From NCBI RefSeq assembly GCF_007954365.1, contig NZ_VOLO01000001.1, positions 992,001-1,056,000 of the forward strand: 64,000 nt of DNA, read 5' to 3'. The notes beneath the pieces are model-generated. The model saw only the letters and a program-made list of their open reading frames with translations. It had not been told where the DNA came from and did not search any database. Of the stretch, positions 27,103 through 44,110 are shown in pieces. Positions within the stretch are counted from its first letter, which is position 1. Each line of letters begins with the position of its first letter. The DNA is from Frigoribacterium sp. ACAM 257. Lineage in GTDB: Bacteria > Actinomycetota > Actinomycetes > Actinomycetales > Microbacteriaceae. The translations under genes and the position numbers were made by a program.

Positions 27103-28548
27103 ATGACAACCGTAACGACCAAGGCACCCAAGCAGGTCGCCATCAACGACATCGGATCCGCTGATGACTTCCTGGCCGCGGTCGAGAAGACCCTGAAGTT
27201 CTTCAACGACGGCGACCTCATCGAGGGCACCGTCGTCAAGATCGACCGCGACGAGGTCCTCCTCGACGTCGGCTACAAGACCGAGGGCGTCATCCCCTCG
27301 CGCGAGCTGTCGATCAAGCACGACGTCGACCCCACCGAGGTCGTCGAGGTCGGCGACACCGTCGAGGCCCTCGTCCTCCAGAAGGAGGACAAGGAAGGCC
27401 GTCTGATCCTGTCCAAGAAGCGCGCTCAGTACGAGCGTGCCTGGGGCGACGTGGAGAAGATCAAGGACGCCGACGGCGTCGTCACCGGAACGGTCATCGA
27501 GGTCGTCAAGGGCGGCCTCATCGTCGACATCGGCCTCCGTGGCTTCCTGCCCGCGTCGCTCATCGAGCTGCGCCGCGTCCGCGACCTCACGCCCTACCTG
27601 GGCCAGGAGATCGAGGCGAAGATCCTCGAGCTCGACAAGAACCGCAACAACGTGGTCCTGTCGCGCCGTGCGCTCCTCGAGCAGACGCAGTCCGAGAGCC
27701 GCACCACGTTCCTCAACAACCTGCACAAGGGCCAGGTCCGCAAGGGCATCGTCTCCTCGATCGTCAACTTCGGCGCGTTCGTCGACCTGGGCGGCGTGGA
27801 CGGCCTCGTGCACGTCTCCGAGCTCAGCTGGAAGCACATCGAGCACGCCAGCGAGGTCGTCGAGGTCGGTCAGGAAGTCACCGTCGAGATCCTCGAAGTC
27901 GACCTCGACCGTGAGCGCGTGTCGCTCTCGCTCAAGGCGACGCAGGAGGACCCGTGGCAGGTCTTCGCCCGCACCCACGCGATCGGACAGGTCGCGCCGG
28001 GCAAGGTCACGAAGCTCGTCCCCTTCGGCGCGTTCGTCCGCGTCGCGGACGGCATCGAGGGCCTCGTGCACATCTCCGAGCTGTCGGCGAAGCACGTCGA
28101 GCTGGCCGAGCAGGTCGTCGCCGTCGGCGACGAGGTGTTCGTCAAGGTCATCGACATCGACCTCGACCGTCGCCGCATCTCGCTGAGCCTCAAGCAGGCC
28201 AACGAGGGCGTGGACCCCGAGGGCACCGAGTTCGACCCGGCGCTCTACGGCATGCTCACCGAGTACGACGACCAGGGCAACTACAAGTACCCCGAGGGCT
28301 TCGACCCGGAGACGAACGAGTGGCGCGAGGGCTTCGACTCGCAGCGCGAGAAGTGGGAGCAGGACTACGCTGCCGCCCAGGCTCGCTGGGAGGCGCACAA
28401 GAAGCAGGTCGCCGCGTCGCTCACCGAAGAGGCCTCCTTCGAGGCTCCCTCGGGCTCGACCTTCTCGAGCGAGACCGCCGGTGCCGGCACCCTCGCCGAC
28501 GACGAGTCGCTCGCAGCACTGCGCGAGAAGCTGTCCAGCAGCAACTAG
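27103..28548 (+). CDS. rpsA: 30S ribosomal protein S1
   Basis: S1 (481 aa) helps mRNAs bind the 30S subunit. Four S1 RNA-binding repeats are visible (starting near residues 35, 120, 205 and 290), with the typical VHVSELSWKH and VHISELSAKH segments in the last two. An acidic, poorly structured C-terminal region follows, as in other actinobacterial S1 proteins with four repeats rather than six. ATG 27103 is preceded by GGAG at 27089-27092. The frame is open further upstream, but that extension overlaps the promoter and is not S1-like. Confidence 0.96.
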   Translation: MTTVTTKAPKQVAINDIGSADDFLAAVEKTLKFFNDGDLIEGTVVKIDRDEVLLDVGYKTEGVIPSRELSIKHDVDPTEVVEVGDTVEALVLQKEDKEGRLILSKKRAQYERAWGDVEKIKDADGVVTGTVIEVVKGGLIVDIGLRGFLPASLIELRRVRDLTPYLGQEIEAKILELDKNRNNVVLSRRALLEQTQSESRTTFLNNLHKGQVRKGIVSSIVNFGAFVDLGGVDGLVHVSELSWKHIEHASEVVEVGQEVTVEILEVDLDRERVSLSLKATQEDPWQVFARTHAIGQVAPGKVTKLVPFGAFVRVADGIEGLVHISELSAKHVELAEQVVAVGDEVFVKVIDIDLDRRRISLSLKQANEGVDPEGTEFDPALYGMLTEYDDQGNYKYPEGFDPETNEWREGFDSQREKWEQDYAAAQARWEAHKKQVAASLTEEASFEAPSGSTFSSETAGAGTLADDESLAALREKLSSSN

Positions 28549-28587
28549 TCACACCCAGGTCGCGGCGCCTCGGCGCCTGACCGACTC

Positions 28588-28622
28588 GAACGGCGGCCCC
28601 CTCCTCGAGGGGGCCGCCGTTC
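28588..28622 (+). terminator. Terminator of rpsA
   Basis: A perfect 14-base-pair stem (28588-28601 with 28609-28622) with a seven-base loop, 39 bases after the rpsA stop. Confidence 0.85.
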
Positions 28623-28647
28623 GGCGTTCCCGGGCCGCGGTCCCAGG

Positions 28648-28653
28648 TAGCCT
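28648..28653 (+). promoter_or_regulatory. -10-like TAGCCT of coaE, leaderless arrangement
   Basis: TAGCCT ends six bases before ATG 28660 with no Shine-Dalgarno. Confidence 0.5.
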
Positions 28654-28659
28654 CGACGC

Positions 28660-29310
28660 ATGTTCGTCTGTGGCCTGACCGGTGGCATCGCCGCCGGCAA
28701 GAGCGTCGTGTCCCGCCGTCTCGCCGAGCGGGGTGCGGCACACGTCGACGCCGACCAGCTCGCGCGAGAGGTCGTCGCTCCGGGAACGCCCGGCCTCGAG
28801 GCGATCCGGCGGCGCTTCGGCGACGACGTCCTCACCCGCTCGGGAGAACTCGACCGGCCAGCGCTCGGCGCTCTCGTCTTCTCCGACCCGGCGGCCCGTC
28901 GGGACCTCGAGGCGATCACCCACCCGGCCGTCCGCGAGCTCTCCCGGCGACGGATGGAAGAGGCCGTTGCCGACGACCCCGCGAGGGTGGTCGTGTACGA
29001 CGTCCCCCTCCTGGTCGAGACGCGGGGCGCGGGCGAGTTCGACGTGGTCGTCGTCGTCCACGCGCCTCGCGAGGTGCGGTTGACGCGTCTGGTCGAGCTC
29101 CGGGGGATGAGCCCCGAGGAGGCGGTCCGCCGGGTCGACGCGCAGGCCGACGACGACGCCCGTCTCGCCGTCGCTGACCTCGTGGTCGACTCGTCGATCT
29201 CGCTGGAGGCGACGCTCGTGCGGGCGGACGAGGTCGCCGAGGTGCTCCGTTCGCTGTCAGCGGCGAAGGCGGCGGGGCCCTCGGGGCCGAGTGTCAGTGG
29301 TCGCTCCTAG
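28660..29310 (+). CDS. coaE: Dephospho-CoA kinase
   Basis: CoaE (216 aa) phosphorylates the ribose 3'-OH of dephospho-CoA, the last step of coenzyme A synthesis. The P-loop reads [11 protein letters not shown] at the N-terminus, followed by [17 protein letters not shown] and DVPLLVE, all typical of the family. It lacks the GrpB-like C-terminal domain found in some actinobacterial CoaE proteins. Its stop codon TAG (29308-29310) is also the first half of the TAGACT element in front of uvrB. Confidence 0.95.
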   Translation: MFVCGLTGGIAAGKSVVSRRLAERGAAHVDADQLAREVVAPGTPGLEAIRRRFGDDVLTRSGELDRPALGALVFSDPAARRDLEAITHPAVRELSRRRMEEAVADDPARVVVYDVPLLVETRGAGEFDVVVVVHAPREVRLTRLVELRGMSPEEAVRRVDAQADDDARLAVADLVVDSSISLEATLVRADEVAEVLRSLSAAKAAGPSGPSVSGRS

Positions 29311-29313
29311 ACT
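29308..29313 (+). promoter_or_regulatory. -10-like TAGACT of uvrB overlapping the coaE stop codon
   Basis: TAGACT ends seven bases before ATG 29321, predicting a leaderless uvrB mRNA. Its TAG is the coaE stop. No SOS-box-like palindrome is seen next to it. Confidence 0.5.
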
Positions 29314-29320
29314 CGGAGAC

Positions 29321-31376
<2,056 letters not shown>

Positions 31377-31387
<11 letters not shown>

Positions 31388-32279
31388 TCGCCGCCTTCGT
31401 GTCGTCGTCACCGGCGCGACCGCCGGGCTGGGCTACTTCGCGGCCGAGCGCCTCGCAGCCCTGGGCCACCAGGTCGTTCTCGCTGCCCGCAGCCCGGAGC
31501 GCGCCGTCCGCGCGGCCGACGCCGTGCGCGACCGCGTCCCCGGCGCCGACGTGTCGACCGTCGACCTCGACCTGGCCGATCTCTCCTCGGTGCGCTCCGG
31601 CGCGGACGCGCTCACGGCCGCCGGCGGCGTCGACGCGCTCCTCGCGAACGCAGGGGTCGTCGGCTCGCGCCGACGCCAGACGACGGCCGACGGATTCGAG
31701 CTCCAGTTCGGCACGAACCACCTCGGTCACTTCGCGCTCGTGTCCCACCTCCTGCCGGCCTTGTCCGAGTCGCCTCGGGGACGTATCGTCCACCTCGGCA
31801 GCATCAGCCATCGCTTCGTCCGCCTCGACCTCGACGATCCCATGATGGTCTCGAGCTACTCGGGGGCCGTCGCCTACGCGAGGTCGAAGCTCGCGGTCAT
31901 GACCTTCGGCATCGAGCTCGACCGGCGCCTCCGGGCCTCGGGGTCGTCGGTCTCCAGCGTGATCGCGCATCCCGGCCTGTCCTTCGAGTCGCTCAGCGAC
32001 CCGAGACCGCCCGTCGTCGAGCCGAGGCGACCGCCCGCCGTCGTCACCTCGGCCATGCACGCGTTCTCGCAGGGCAAGGAGGCGGGGGCCGAGCCGCTCG
32101 TGCACGCGACAGTCGGTACCGACGTGCAGGGCGGGGAATACTGGGGCCCCTCCGGGGGGTTCCAGCTCACCGGTGCCCCTGCTGTCGTCCCCACGAAGAA
32201 GCACGCGCGAGACCCTGCCTCCGCGGAGCGGCTCTGGACCGTGTCCGCCGAGCTCACCCACACAGAACCCGTCCTCTAG
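31377..32279 (+). CDS. Short-chain dehydrogenase/reductase
   Basis: A 300-residue SDR with the NAD(P) motif TGATAGLG, the structural LLANAGV, catalytic Ser in LGSIS and the YARSK catalytic Tyr-Lys pair. It most resembles the retinol dehydrogenase/WW-oxidoreductase-like subgroup that acts on ketones or alcohols; no substrate can be assigned. It starts inside the end of uvrB, so it is co-translated with it, although SDR enzymes have no known role in excision repair. The C-terminal region carries a [13 protein letters not shown] segment common in this subgroup. Confidence 0.9.
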
Positions 32280-32353
32280 CGCGCGGACGCTCCTCCTGAC
32301 CTGTCCGTCGGGCCGATCTGACTGTCGGCCGACCTCGATGTCAGGGGCTTCCG

Positions 32354-32359
32354 TAGAAT
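32354..32359 (+). promoter_or_regulatory. -10-like TAGAAT of uvrA, leaderless arrangement
   Basis: TAGAAT ends seven bases before GTG 32367. An in-frame ATG at 32358 overlaps the element itself and could not be on a transcript started from it. Confidence 0.5.
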
Positions 32360-32366
32360 GGTAAGA

Positions 32367-35323
<2,957 letters not shown>

Positions 35324-35327
<4 letters not shown>

Positions 35328-37246
35328 GCAACACCGTCTCGTGGCGTCCGCCGGCGCGTGAGATCCCGACCGACCCCGGGGTCTACCGCTGGCGCGACGA
35401 GCGCGGCAGGGTGCTCTACGTCGGCAAGGCGAAGAATCTTCGCGCCCGGCTCAGCAACTACTTCGCTCCGTTGCCGACCCTGCACGAGCGCACGCGACGG
35501 ATGGTCCTCACCGCCCGCAGCGTCGAGTGGACGGTCGTCGGCAGCGACATCGAGGCGCTGCAGCTCGAGTACACCTGGATCAAGGAGTTCGACCCGCCGT
35601 TCAACGTCAAGTTCCGTGACGACAAGACCTACCCGTTCATGGCGGTGACGCTCGGCGACGAGGCCCCGAGGGTCATGGTGACGCGCAACCCGCGGATCAA
35701 GGGCGCCAAGTACTTCGGGCCCTACCCGAAGATCTGGGCCGTGCACGACACGATCGACCAGATGATCAAGGTCTTCCCGATCCGCACCTGCTCCGACAGC
35801 AGCTACAAGAAGGCGATGGAGACCGGCAAGCCGTGCTTCCCGGGCCAGATCGGTCGCTGTGGCGGACCCTGCTCGCACAAGGTCTCGATCGAGGAACACC
35901 GCGCGATCGTCGACGAGTTCGTCAAGTTCATGGGCAGCTACGACAAGAAGGTCATCGCCGACAAGCAGAAGGCGATGAAGACGGCCGCTCTCGAGCAGCG
36001 CTACGAGGAGGCGGCCCGCTACCGCGACCAGGTGCAGGCCCTCGAGGCGGTGCTCGACAAGTCGGCGGTCGTGCTGCGCGACTCCGTCGACCTCGACCTC
36101 TACGCCCTCGTCGAAGACGAGCTCGCCGCCGCCGTGCAGCTCTTCACCGTCCGCGGCGGTCGCATCCGCGGTTCCCGCGGCTGGGTCGTCGACAAGGAGA
36201 TCGACATCACGTCGGGCGAGCTCGTCGAGCAGGTGCTGCAGGGCCGCTACACCGCGGGCTCAGAGGTGCCCCGCGAGATCGTCGTGACGACGGTGCCCGA
36301 CGACAACGACGCTCTCGAGGCAGTCCTGAGCGAGATCCGGGGGAGGGGCAGGGTGCAGGTGCGCACCGCTCAGCGCGGCGAGAAGGCCGCGCTCATGCAG
36401 ACGGCCACACTCAACGCGCAGCAGTCCTTGATGCTCTACAAGACACGTCGCAGCGCCGACTTCGCGACCCGGTCGACCGCCCTGGCCGACATCCAGGAGG
36501 CGCTCGGCATGACCGAGGCGCCGCTCCGCATGGAGTGCTACGACGTCTCGCACCTGTCCGGCACCAACATCGTCGCCTCGATGGTCGTCTTCGAGGACGG
36601 CCTGCCCCGCAAGGACCAGTACCGGCGCTTCAACATCCCGCAGTCGACGGACGACACCGAGTCGATCTACCAGACGCTCAGCCGTCGGCTCTCGCGCCTC
36701 GACGACGAGCTCGCCCCGGTGGCCGAGGTCGGTGAGGAGCGCAAGCGCTTCGCCTACCGCCCGAACCTCTTGATCGTCGACGGAGGCCAACCCCAGGTGG
36801 CCGCCGCACGTCGGGCGCTCGACGACGCCGGGGTGACCGACATCGCGCTCTGCGGCATCGCCAAGCGGCTGGAGGAGATCTGGCTGCCCGACGACGACTT
36901 CCCCGTCATCCTGCCGCGCAACTCCGACGCGCTCTTCCTGATCCAGCGGATTCGCGACGAGGCTCACCGGTTCGCGATCACGCACCAGCGACAGCGACGC
37001 AAGCGCGACATCACGACCCAGCTGGCCGAGATCCCGGGCCTGGGGCCGTCGCGTGTGGCACGACTGCTCAAGCACTTCGGCTCGGTGAAGCGGCTCAAGC
37101 AGGCCACGCCGGACGAGATCTCGTCGATCCGGGGCATCGGGCCGACGCTCGCGGCGGCCGTCGTCGGTCAGCTGGGGTCCGCAGAGCTCGGCGACGGCGA
37201 GTCCGAGGCCACGGTCGAGACCGACGACGCCCGCGCTCCCGCCTAG
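35324..37246 (+). CDS. uvrC: UvrABC system protein C
   Basis: UvrC (640 aa) makes the two incisions around a lesion. The N-terminal GIY-YIG nuclease shows [11 protein letters not shown] and [18 protein letters not shown] domain lies near residues 210-245, the RNase H-like 5' nuclease includes [20 protein letters not shown] and [11 protein letters not shown], and tandem helix-hairpin-helix motifs end the protein ([25 protein letters not shown]). ATG overlaps the uvrA stop (ATGA). Its TAG stop begins a TAGACT element in front of rapZ. Confidence 0.97.
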
Positions 37247-37249
37247 ACT
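37244..37249 (+). promoter_or_regulatory. -10-like TAGACT overlapping the uvrC stop codon
   Basis: TAGACT lies 49 bases before rapZ ATG 37299 and its TAG is the uvrC stop. It would separate rapZ-whiA expression from the uvr genes, with a leader of about 43 bases. Confidence 0.45.
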
Positions 37250-37298
37250 CGATCCGCCCGTCCCGCACCGACCCGCCACCAGCGAAGGCCCCGCCACC

Positions 37299-38180
37299 AT
37301 GAGCGACGCACACGAGCAGCAAGAGGTCATGATCGTCACCGGGATGTCCGGGGCCGGCCGGTCGACCGTCGGCAACGCCCTCGAAGATCTCGGCTGGTAC
37401 GTCGTCGACAACCTGCCCGCCCAGATGCTGCGCCCCCTCCTGGACCTCGCCGAGCGCGCAGGTGACTCCCTGCCGAAGATCGCCGCGGTGGTCGACGTCC
37501 GAGGCGGCCGGCTCTTCTCCGAGGCGCAGGAGGCGGTGCGCACCCTCCGGGAGAGCATGCCGAGCAAGGTGCGGGTCCTGTTCCTCGACGCCACCGACGC
37601 GGCCCTCGTCCGCCGCTTCGAGCAGGTCCGTCGGCCGCACCCGCTGCAGGCCGACGGCACGTTGCTCGACGGCATCGTGGCCGAGCGCTCCCGGATGGAG
37701 GAGCTGCGGGAGACGAGCGACGTCATCATCGACACCTCAGAGCTCAACATCCACCAGCTCGCCACGACCATCACCGAGAAGTTCGCCGAGTCCGAGCGGG
37801 CGGGCGTCCAGGTGACGGTGCTGAGCTTCGGCTTCAAGTACGGGCTGCCCGCGGACGCCGACATGGTCGGCGACGCGCGTTTCCTGCCGAACCCCTTCTG
37901 GGTCCCGGAGCTGCGGTCGCAGACGGGTCTCGACGAGCCCGTGACGAGCTACGTGATGGCCCAGAGCGGGGCCCACGACTTCGTCCGTGCGTTCGGGGCC
38001 GCCTGCGAGCCCGTGCTGGCCGGCTATCAGCGCGAGAACAAGAGACACGCTACGATCGCCATCGGCTGCACGGGCGGGAAGCACCGATCCGTCACCCTGG
38101 TCGGCGAGCTGGCGGCGCATCTGCGCGGGCTCCCCGGGGTGGCCGTCGCCGTGAAGCACCGCGACCTGGGCCGGGAGTGA
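37299..38180 (+). CDS. rapZ: RapZ/YvcJ-family nucleotide-binding protein
   Basis: A 293-residue P-loop protein with Walker [10 protein letters not shown] near residue 15, a DVRGG segment, and the conserved C-terminal domain [20 protein letters not shown] and [11 protein letters not shown]. In E. coli RapZ guides RNase E to the sRNA GlmZ; actinobacteria lack that system, so the role here is not established. In most actinobacteria it is followed by yvcK and whiA; here whiA is next, after 85 bases. Confidence 0.94.
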   Translation: MSDAHEQQEVMIVTGMSGAGRSTVGNALEDLGWYVVDNLPAQMLRPLLDLAERAGDSLPKIAAVVDVRGGRLFSEAQEAVRTLRESMPSKVRVLFLDATDAALVRRFEQVRRPHPLQADGTLLDGIVAERSRMEELRETSDVIIDTSELNIHQLATTITEKFAESERAGVQVTVLSFGFKYGLPADADMVGDARFLPNPFWVPELRSQTGLDEPVTSYVMAQSGAHDFVRAFGAACEPVLAGYQRENKRHATIAIGCTGGKHRSVTLVGELAAHLRGLPGVAVAVKHRDLGRE

Positions 38181-38265
38181 CCCGGCGGTCGCACGGGCGC
38201 GCCCTCCGGCTGCGCGGGGCCGTGCCCCGCACGCCCGACAACGACTGATGAAAGAGGAACGACCA

Positions 38266-39246
38266 GTGGCACAGACCGCCGACGTCAAAGAAGAACTCGC
38301 CCGCGTCGAGGTGAGCAGGACGACGGTCCGGGCCGCCGAGGTCGCGACGATCCTGCGGTTCGCCGGCGGACTGCACGTCATCTCCGGGCGGATCGCCGTC
38401 GAGGCCGAGCTCGACAGCCCGGTGATCGCCCGCCGTGTCCGCAAGGACCTCGCGGAGCTCTACGGCGCACGCAGCGACGTGTCCGTCGTCTCGGCGTCGG
38501 GCACGCGACGCACGACCCAGTACCTCGTCCGCGTCCACGAGGCAGGCGAGACCCTGGCCCGACAGACCGGGCTCATGGACGCACGCCGACGTCCCGTCCG
38601 CGGCCTGCCGAACCGTCTCACGACCGGGTCGCGCGACGACCTCGCGGCGATCTGGCGCGGGGCCTTCCTCGCCCAGGGCACCTTGACCGATCCCGGCCGA
38701 TCCGCCTCTCTCGAGGTCGTCTGCCCGGGCAACGAGTCGGCCATGGCGCTCGTCGGCGCGGCCGGCCGGCTCGGCATCCCGGCCAAGGCCCGCGAGGTCC
38801 GCGGGGTGCACCGGGTGCTCGTCCGCGAGGGCGAGGCCATCAGCGCGATGCTCACGGTCATGGGTGCCCACAAGAGCGTCAGCGAGTGGGAGGAGATGCG
38901 CCAGCGCCGCGAGGTCAGGGCCACGGCCAACCGCCTCGTCAACTTCGACGACGCCAACCTCCGACGCAGCGCCCAGGCGGCCGTCGCCGCGTGTGCCCGG
39001 GTCGAGCGGGCGATGGAGCTGCTCGGCGACGACATCCCCGACCACCTCAAGTACGCCGGCGACCTCCGACTGGCCCACCGCGACGCCAGCCTCGACGAGC
39101 TCGGCCACCACGCCGACCCGCCCATGACGAAGGACGCGGTCGCCGGCCGGATCCGTCGTCTCCTGGCGATGGCCGACAAGAAGGCCTCCGACCTCGGCCT
39201 CCCCGGCACGGAGGCCAGTTTGCCCTCCGACCTCGACCTCGACTGA
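38266..39246 (+). CDS. whiA: DNA-binding protein WhiA
   Basis: WhiA (326 aa) combines an N-terminal degenerate LAGLIDADG homing-endonuclease-like domain with a C-terminal helix-turn-helix. In Streptomyces it works with WhiB to switch on sporulation-division genes; in non-sporulating actinobacteria it is linked to division and chromosome segregation. Typical segments are [12 protein letters not shown] at the start, RGAFLAQGT, and the C-terminal [12 protein letters not shown] of the HTH. GTG 38266 is preferred over ATG 38248 because aaagagga at 38251-38258 fits it and homologues begin MA-TADVK. Confidence 0.95.
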   Translation: MAQTADVKEELARVEVSRTTVRAAEVATILRFAGGLHVISGRIAVEAELDSPVIARRVRKDLAELYGARSDVSVVSASGTRRTTQYLVRVHEAGETLARQTGLMDARRRPVRGLPNRLTTGSRDDLAAIWRGAFLAQGTLTDPGRSASLEVVCPGNESAMALVGAAGRLGIPAKAREVRGVHRVLVREGEAISAMLTVMGAHKSVSEWEEMRQRREVRATANRLVNFDDANLRRSAQAAVAACARVERAMELLGDDIPDHLKYAGDLRLAHRDASLDELGHHADPPMTKDAVAGRIRRLLAMADKKASDLGLPGTEASLPSDLDLD

Positions 39247-39392
39247 GGCCTCCGACGCAGGCGTCGCGCCCGGGGTCACGGAGGCGGTCGACTGGTACTG
39301 TCGTAGACGGACGCGAAGCCCGGTCGCCCCGGCCGGATCGTGAGCCACGGGCCTGGTCGCCCGCCCCCTCCACGCGTCCCCGCGACGCCTGA

Positions 39393-40412
<1,020 letters not shown>

Positions 40413-40435
40413 GCGTCTGCACCACGATCGACCCG

Positions 40436-40468
40436 GGAGGCGGTCAGGCCCTCGGCCTGGCCGCCTCC
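40436..40468 (+). terminator. Hairpin between gap and pgk
   Basis: Arms 40436-40450 and 40454-40468 form a 15-base-pair stem with one G-U pair and a three-base loop, followed by tcgtctc. It probably reduces read-through so that gap is expressed more than pgk. CAGAAT at 40493-40498, eight bases before the pgk start, may be a second promoter. Confidence 0.7.
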
Positions 40469-40506
40469 TCGTCTCACTACCGACACCTCCCACAGAATCG
40501 AGTCCC

Positions 40507-41711
<1,205 letters not shown>

Positions 41712-41718
<7 letters not shown>

Positions 41719-42500
41719 CCACACGCACGCCCCTCATCGCCGGCAACTGGAAGATGAACCTCGATCACCTGCAGGCCATCGCCTTCGTGCAGAAGCTGGC
41801 GTGGAGCCTGAAGGACGCGAAGCACGACCAGGCTTCCGTCGAGGCCGCAGTCTTCCCGCCCTTCACCGACCTGCGGAGCGTCCAGACCCTGCTCGACGCC
41901 GACGGGCTCTCACTCGCCCTCGGGGCCCAGGACCTGTCCTCCCACGACAGCGGCGCCTACACCGGTGAGGTGTCCGGAGCCTCCCTGGCCAAGCTCGACG
42001 TCCGGTACGTCCTCGTCGGCCACTCGGAGCGCCGTACCCTGCACGCCGAGGACGACGGCGTCGTCGCGACCAAGGTCGCCGCGGCGCACCGGAACGGACT
42101 CGTTCCCGTCATCTGCGTCGGCGAGACGGCCGATGACCTCGAGACGCACGGGCCGAGTGCGGTCCCGGTCGCCCAGCTCCGCGCCTCCCTGGCGGAGGTC
42201 CCGGCCACGGCCGAGATCGTGGTCGCCTACGAGCCGGTCTGGGCCATCGGCTCGGGCAAGGCCGCGACGGCCGAGCAGGCCGAGCAGGTGTGCGCCGCAC
42301 TCCGCGAGGCCCTCGTCGAGCTCGTCGGGGCCGACCGCGCCGCGGCGACGCGCATCCTCTACGGCGGCTCAGTGAAGTCCACCAACATCGCCTCGTTCCT
42401 CCGCGAGCCGAACGTCGACGGCGCGCTCGTGGGCGGAGCGAGCCTCGACGTGGACGAGTTCGCCCGGATCGTGCGCTTCGAGTCCCACGTCGGCGTCTGA
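41712..42500 (+). CDS. tpiA: Triosephosphate isomerase
   Basis: TpiA (262 aa) interconverts dihydroxyacetone phosphate and glyceraldehyde 3-phosphate. The lysine loop reads IAGNWKMN, electrophilic His104 lies in VLVGHSERR, catalytic Glu174 in AYEPVWAIGSGK, and the phosphate loop is ILYGGSVKSTN. ATG 41712 overlaps the end of pgk by seven bases; GTG 41715 (GTGA overlap) is an equally possible start. Confidence 0.97.
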
Positions 42501-42513
42501 CGTCGACCGACAG

Positions 42514-42549
42514 ACGGGTCCCTCTCCCGCCCGCGGGTGAGGGACCCGT
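42514..42549 (+). terminator. Terminator-like hairpin after tpiA
   Basis: Perfect 11-base-pair arms (42514-42524 with 42539-42549) enclose a 14-base loop, 13 bases after the tpiA stop. There is no T-run. Confidence 0.65.
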
Positions 42550-42565
42550 CGCCGCGTGCGGCAGT

Positions 42566-42571
42566 TATACT
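42566..42571 (+). promoter_or_regulatory. -10 element of secG-rbpA
   Basis: TATACT, one of the closest matches to the consensus -10 in the window, lies 33 bases before the secG start and just after the tpiA hairpin. It gives secG and rbpA their own promoter with a short leader. A -35 is not obvious. Confidence 0.6.
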
Positions 42572-42604
42572 CGTCAACGGTCTCACCGCATCGAAAGGTC
42601 CCCC

Positions 42605-42856
42605 TTGGAAATTCTGCAGGTCATCCTGCAGGTGCTGCTCGGAATCACGAGCCTCCTGCTGACCCTCCTCATCTTGCTGCACCGCGGTCGCGGCGGTGGT
42701 CTGTCCGACATGTTCGGCGGCGGCGTCACGAGCAACCTCGGCGCGTCCGGGGTCGCCGAGCGCAACCTGAACCGCATCACCGTGTTCCTCGGGCTCGTCT
42801 GGATCACGTGCATCGTGGTCCTGGGCCTCATCACGAAGTTCTCGGCGGTCAGCTGA
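42605..42856 (+). CDS. secG: Preprotein translocase subunit SecG
   Basis: SecG (83 aa) is the small auxiliary subunit of the SecYEG channel. Two membrane helices flank the conserved cytoplasmic loop HRGRGGGLSDMFGG, with NRITVFLG at the start of the second helix. The start is TTG 42605, with aaagg at 42594-42598; the frame has no better start. Its TGA shares one base with the ATG of rbpA. Confidence 0.95.
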   Translation: MEILQVILQVLLGITSLLLTLLILLHRGRGGGLSDMFGGGVTSNLGASGVAERNLNRITVFLGLVWITCIVVLGLITKFSAVS

Positions 42857-43212
42857 TGGCCTCGGGAGGAAGCGCCATCCGCGGCTCGCGCGTCGGCGCC
42901 GGCCCCATGGGCGAGCAGGACCGCGGGTACCACGCCGAGCGTGTGACCATCTCGTACTGGGACGCCCTGGGCAACGAGGTCGTCCGCCACTTCGCGGCGA
43001 ACGTTCCTGACGAAGAGATCCCCGAGACGGTGGACTCGCCGTCGAGCGGACTCCCCGCGGGGCGCGACAAGGCCAACCCGCCGACCGTCGCCAAGCTCGA
43101 GCCCTACAAGACGCACCTCGCGTACGTGAAGGAGCGGCGCTCGGAGGAGGAGGCGGCCCAGCTCCTGGAAGAGGCGCTGCAGCAGCTGCGCGTCCGCAGA
43201 GGCAAGGCCTAG
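42856..43212 (+). CDS. rbpA: RNA polymerase-binding protein RbpA
   Basis: RbpA (118 aa) is an actinobacterial general transcription factor that binds RNA polymerase and principal sigma factors and stabilises the open complex. The basic linker RGSRVGAGPMG, the core YHAERVTISYWDALGN, and the C-terminal sigma-interacting helix KERRSEEEAAQLLEEAL are all present. It contains no cysteine, so it is of the zinc-free type. It starts on the last base of the secG stop and ends at a strong terminator. Confidence 0.96.
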   Translation: MASGGSAIRGSRVGAGPMGEQDRGYHAERVTISYWDALGNEVVRHFAANVPDEEIPETVDSPSSGLPAGRDKANPPTVAKLEPYKTHLAYVKERRSEEEAAQLLEEALQQLRVRRGKA

Positions 43213-43251
43213 CCAGACATCGCGACCGGTCCCCTCCGGCCGCTCACAGGA

Positions 43252-43280
43252 GAAGCCCCGCAGCAGAGCTGCGGGGCTTC
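43252..43280 (+). terminator. Terminator of secG-rbpA
   Basis: A perfect 13-base-pair stem (43252-43264 with 43268-43280), loop aga, followed by tctcgttc; 39 bases after the rbpA stop. Confidence 0.88.
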
Positions 43281-43290
43281 TCTCGTTCCC

Positions 43291-43318
43291 GGGCCTGGTC
43301 CTGACGAGGACCAGGCCC
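43291..43318 (-). terminator. Terminator of the pentose-phosphate operon (after pgl)
   Basis: A perfect 12-base-pair stem (43291-43302 with 43307-43318), loop gacg, ends eight bases from the pgl stop on the minus strand. It stands back to back with the rbpA terminator. Confidence 0.82.
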
Positions 43319-43325
43319 GTCCGTC

Positions 43326-44096
43326 TCAGTACGTCGAGGCGATGAGGTTCTCGGGGACCTCGGACGCGGCGTCGCTGTCCACGAAGAAGACCGTGCGCTT
43401 GCGGCCCTTCACGCCGGCCACGGGGACCTGGTCGGCACCGGCACCCGCGAGAGCAAGGCCCAGCGACGAGGCCTTCTCCGCGCCGGCCAGGATCATCCAG
43501 ACACGCTGCGAGTTGTTGATGACCGGGAGGCTCAGCGTGAGGCGGACGGGCGGCGGCTTGGGGGAGTCGTCGACCGTGAGCACGGTGGGCCCGCTCATGC
43601 GCACCTGTTGCGCGTCGGGGAAGAGCGACGCGACGTGGCCGTCGGGCCCGACGCCGAGCAGGGTGATGTCGAAGCGAGGTGCGTCATCGTCGCCCTGCGC
43701 GTGCTCGAGCAGCTCTGCCCGGTAGGCGACCGCGGCTGCCTCGACATCGTCGAAGTCGCCGACCGCACCGAACCGGTGCACGTTCTGCGGCTCGACCCCG
43801 ATGTGCCCCAGCAGGTCGATCTCGGCCTGACGATCGTTGCGGTCGGCGTGGCCGCCCTCGACCCAGCGTTCGTCGGCCCACCAGAACGAGACCTTCGACC
43901 AGTCGACGCTGTCGCGCGCCGGGGAGGCGTTGATCGCGGCGAGCACGACCGTGCTGACCGACCCGCCGCTGACGACGACCGAGGCGTAGTTCTGCTCCTC
44001 CAGCACGTCGATGATCTTGGTGATGAAGCGCGCGGCGACCGAGGCGCCCAGCGATTCCTTGTCGGGGTGAACCAGCACCCGGCGTTCGTTGCTCAC
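43326..44096 (-). CDS. pgl: 6-phosphogluconolactonase
   Basis: Pgl (256 aa; also called DevB) hydrolyses 6-phosphogluconolactone, the second step of the oxidative pentose-phosphate pathway. Family motifs are VVVSGGSV, FWWADERWV, LGVGPDGHVASLFP with the catalytic His, and the LTLSLPVINNSQ segment. The start is GTG 44096; the Shine-Dalgarno is weak. It follows opcA by 14 bases and closes the operon. Confidence 0.95.
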   Translation of the reverse strand: MSNERRVLVHPDKESLGASVAARFITKIIDVLEEQNYASVVVSGGSVSTVVLAAINASPARDSVDWSKVSFWWADERWVEGGHADRNDRQAEIDLLGHIGVEPQNVHRFGAVGDFDDVEAAAVAYRAELLEHAQGDDDAPRFDITLLGVGPDGHVASLFPDAQQVRMSGPTVLTVDDSPKPPPVRLTLSLPVINNSQRVWMILAGAEKASSLGLALAGAGADQVPVAGVKGRKRTVFFVDSDAASEVPENLIASTY

Positions 44097-44110
44097 TGTG
44101 TCAGTCTGCC

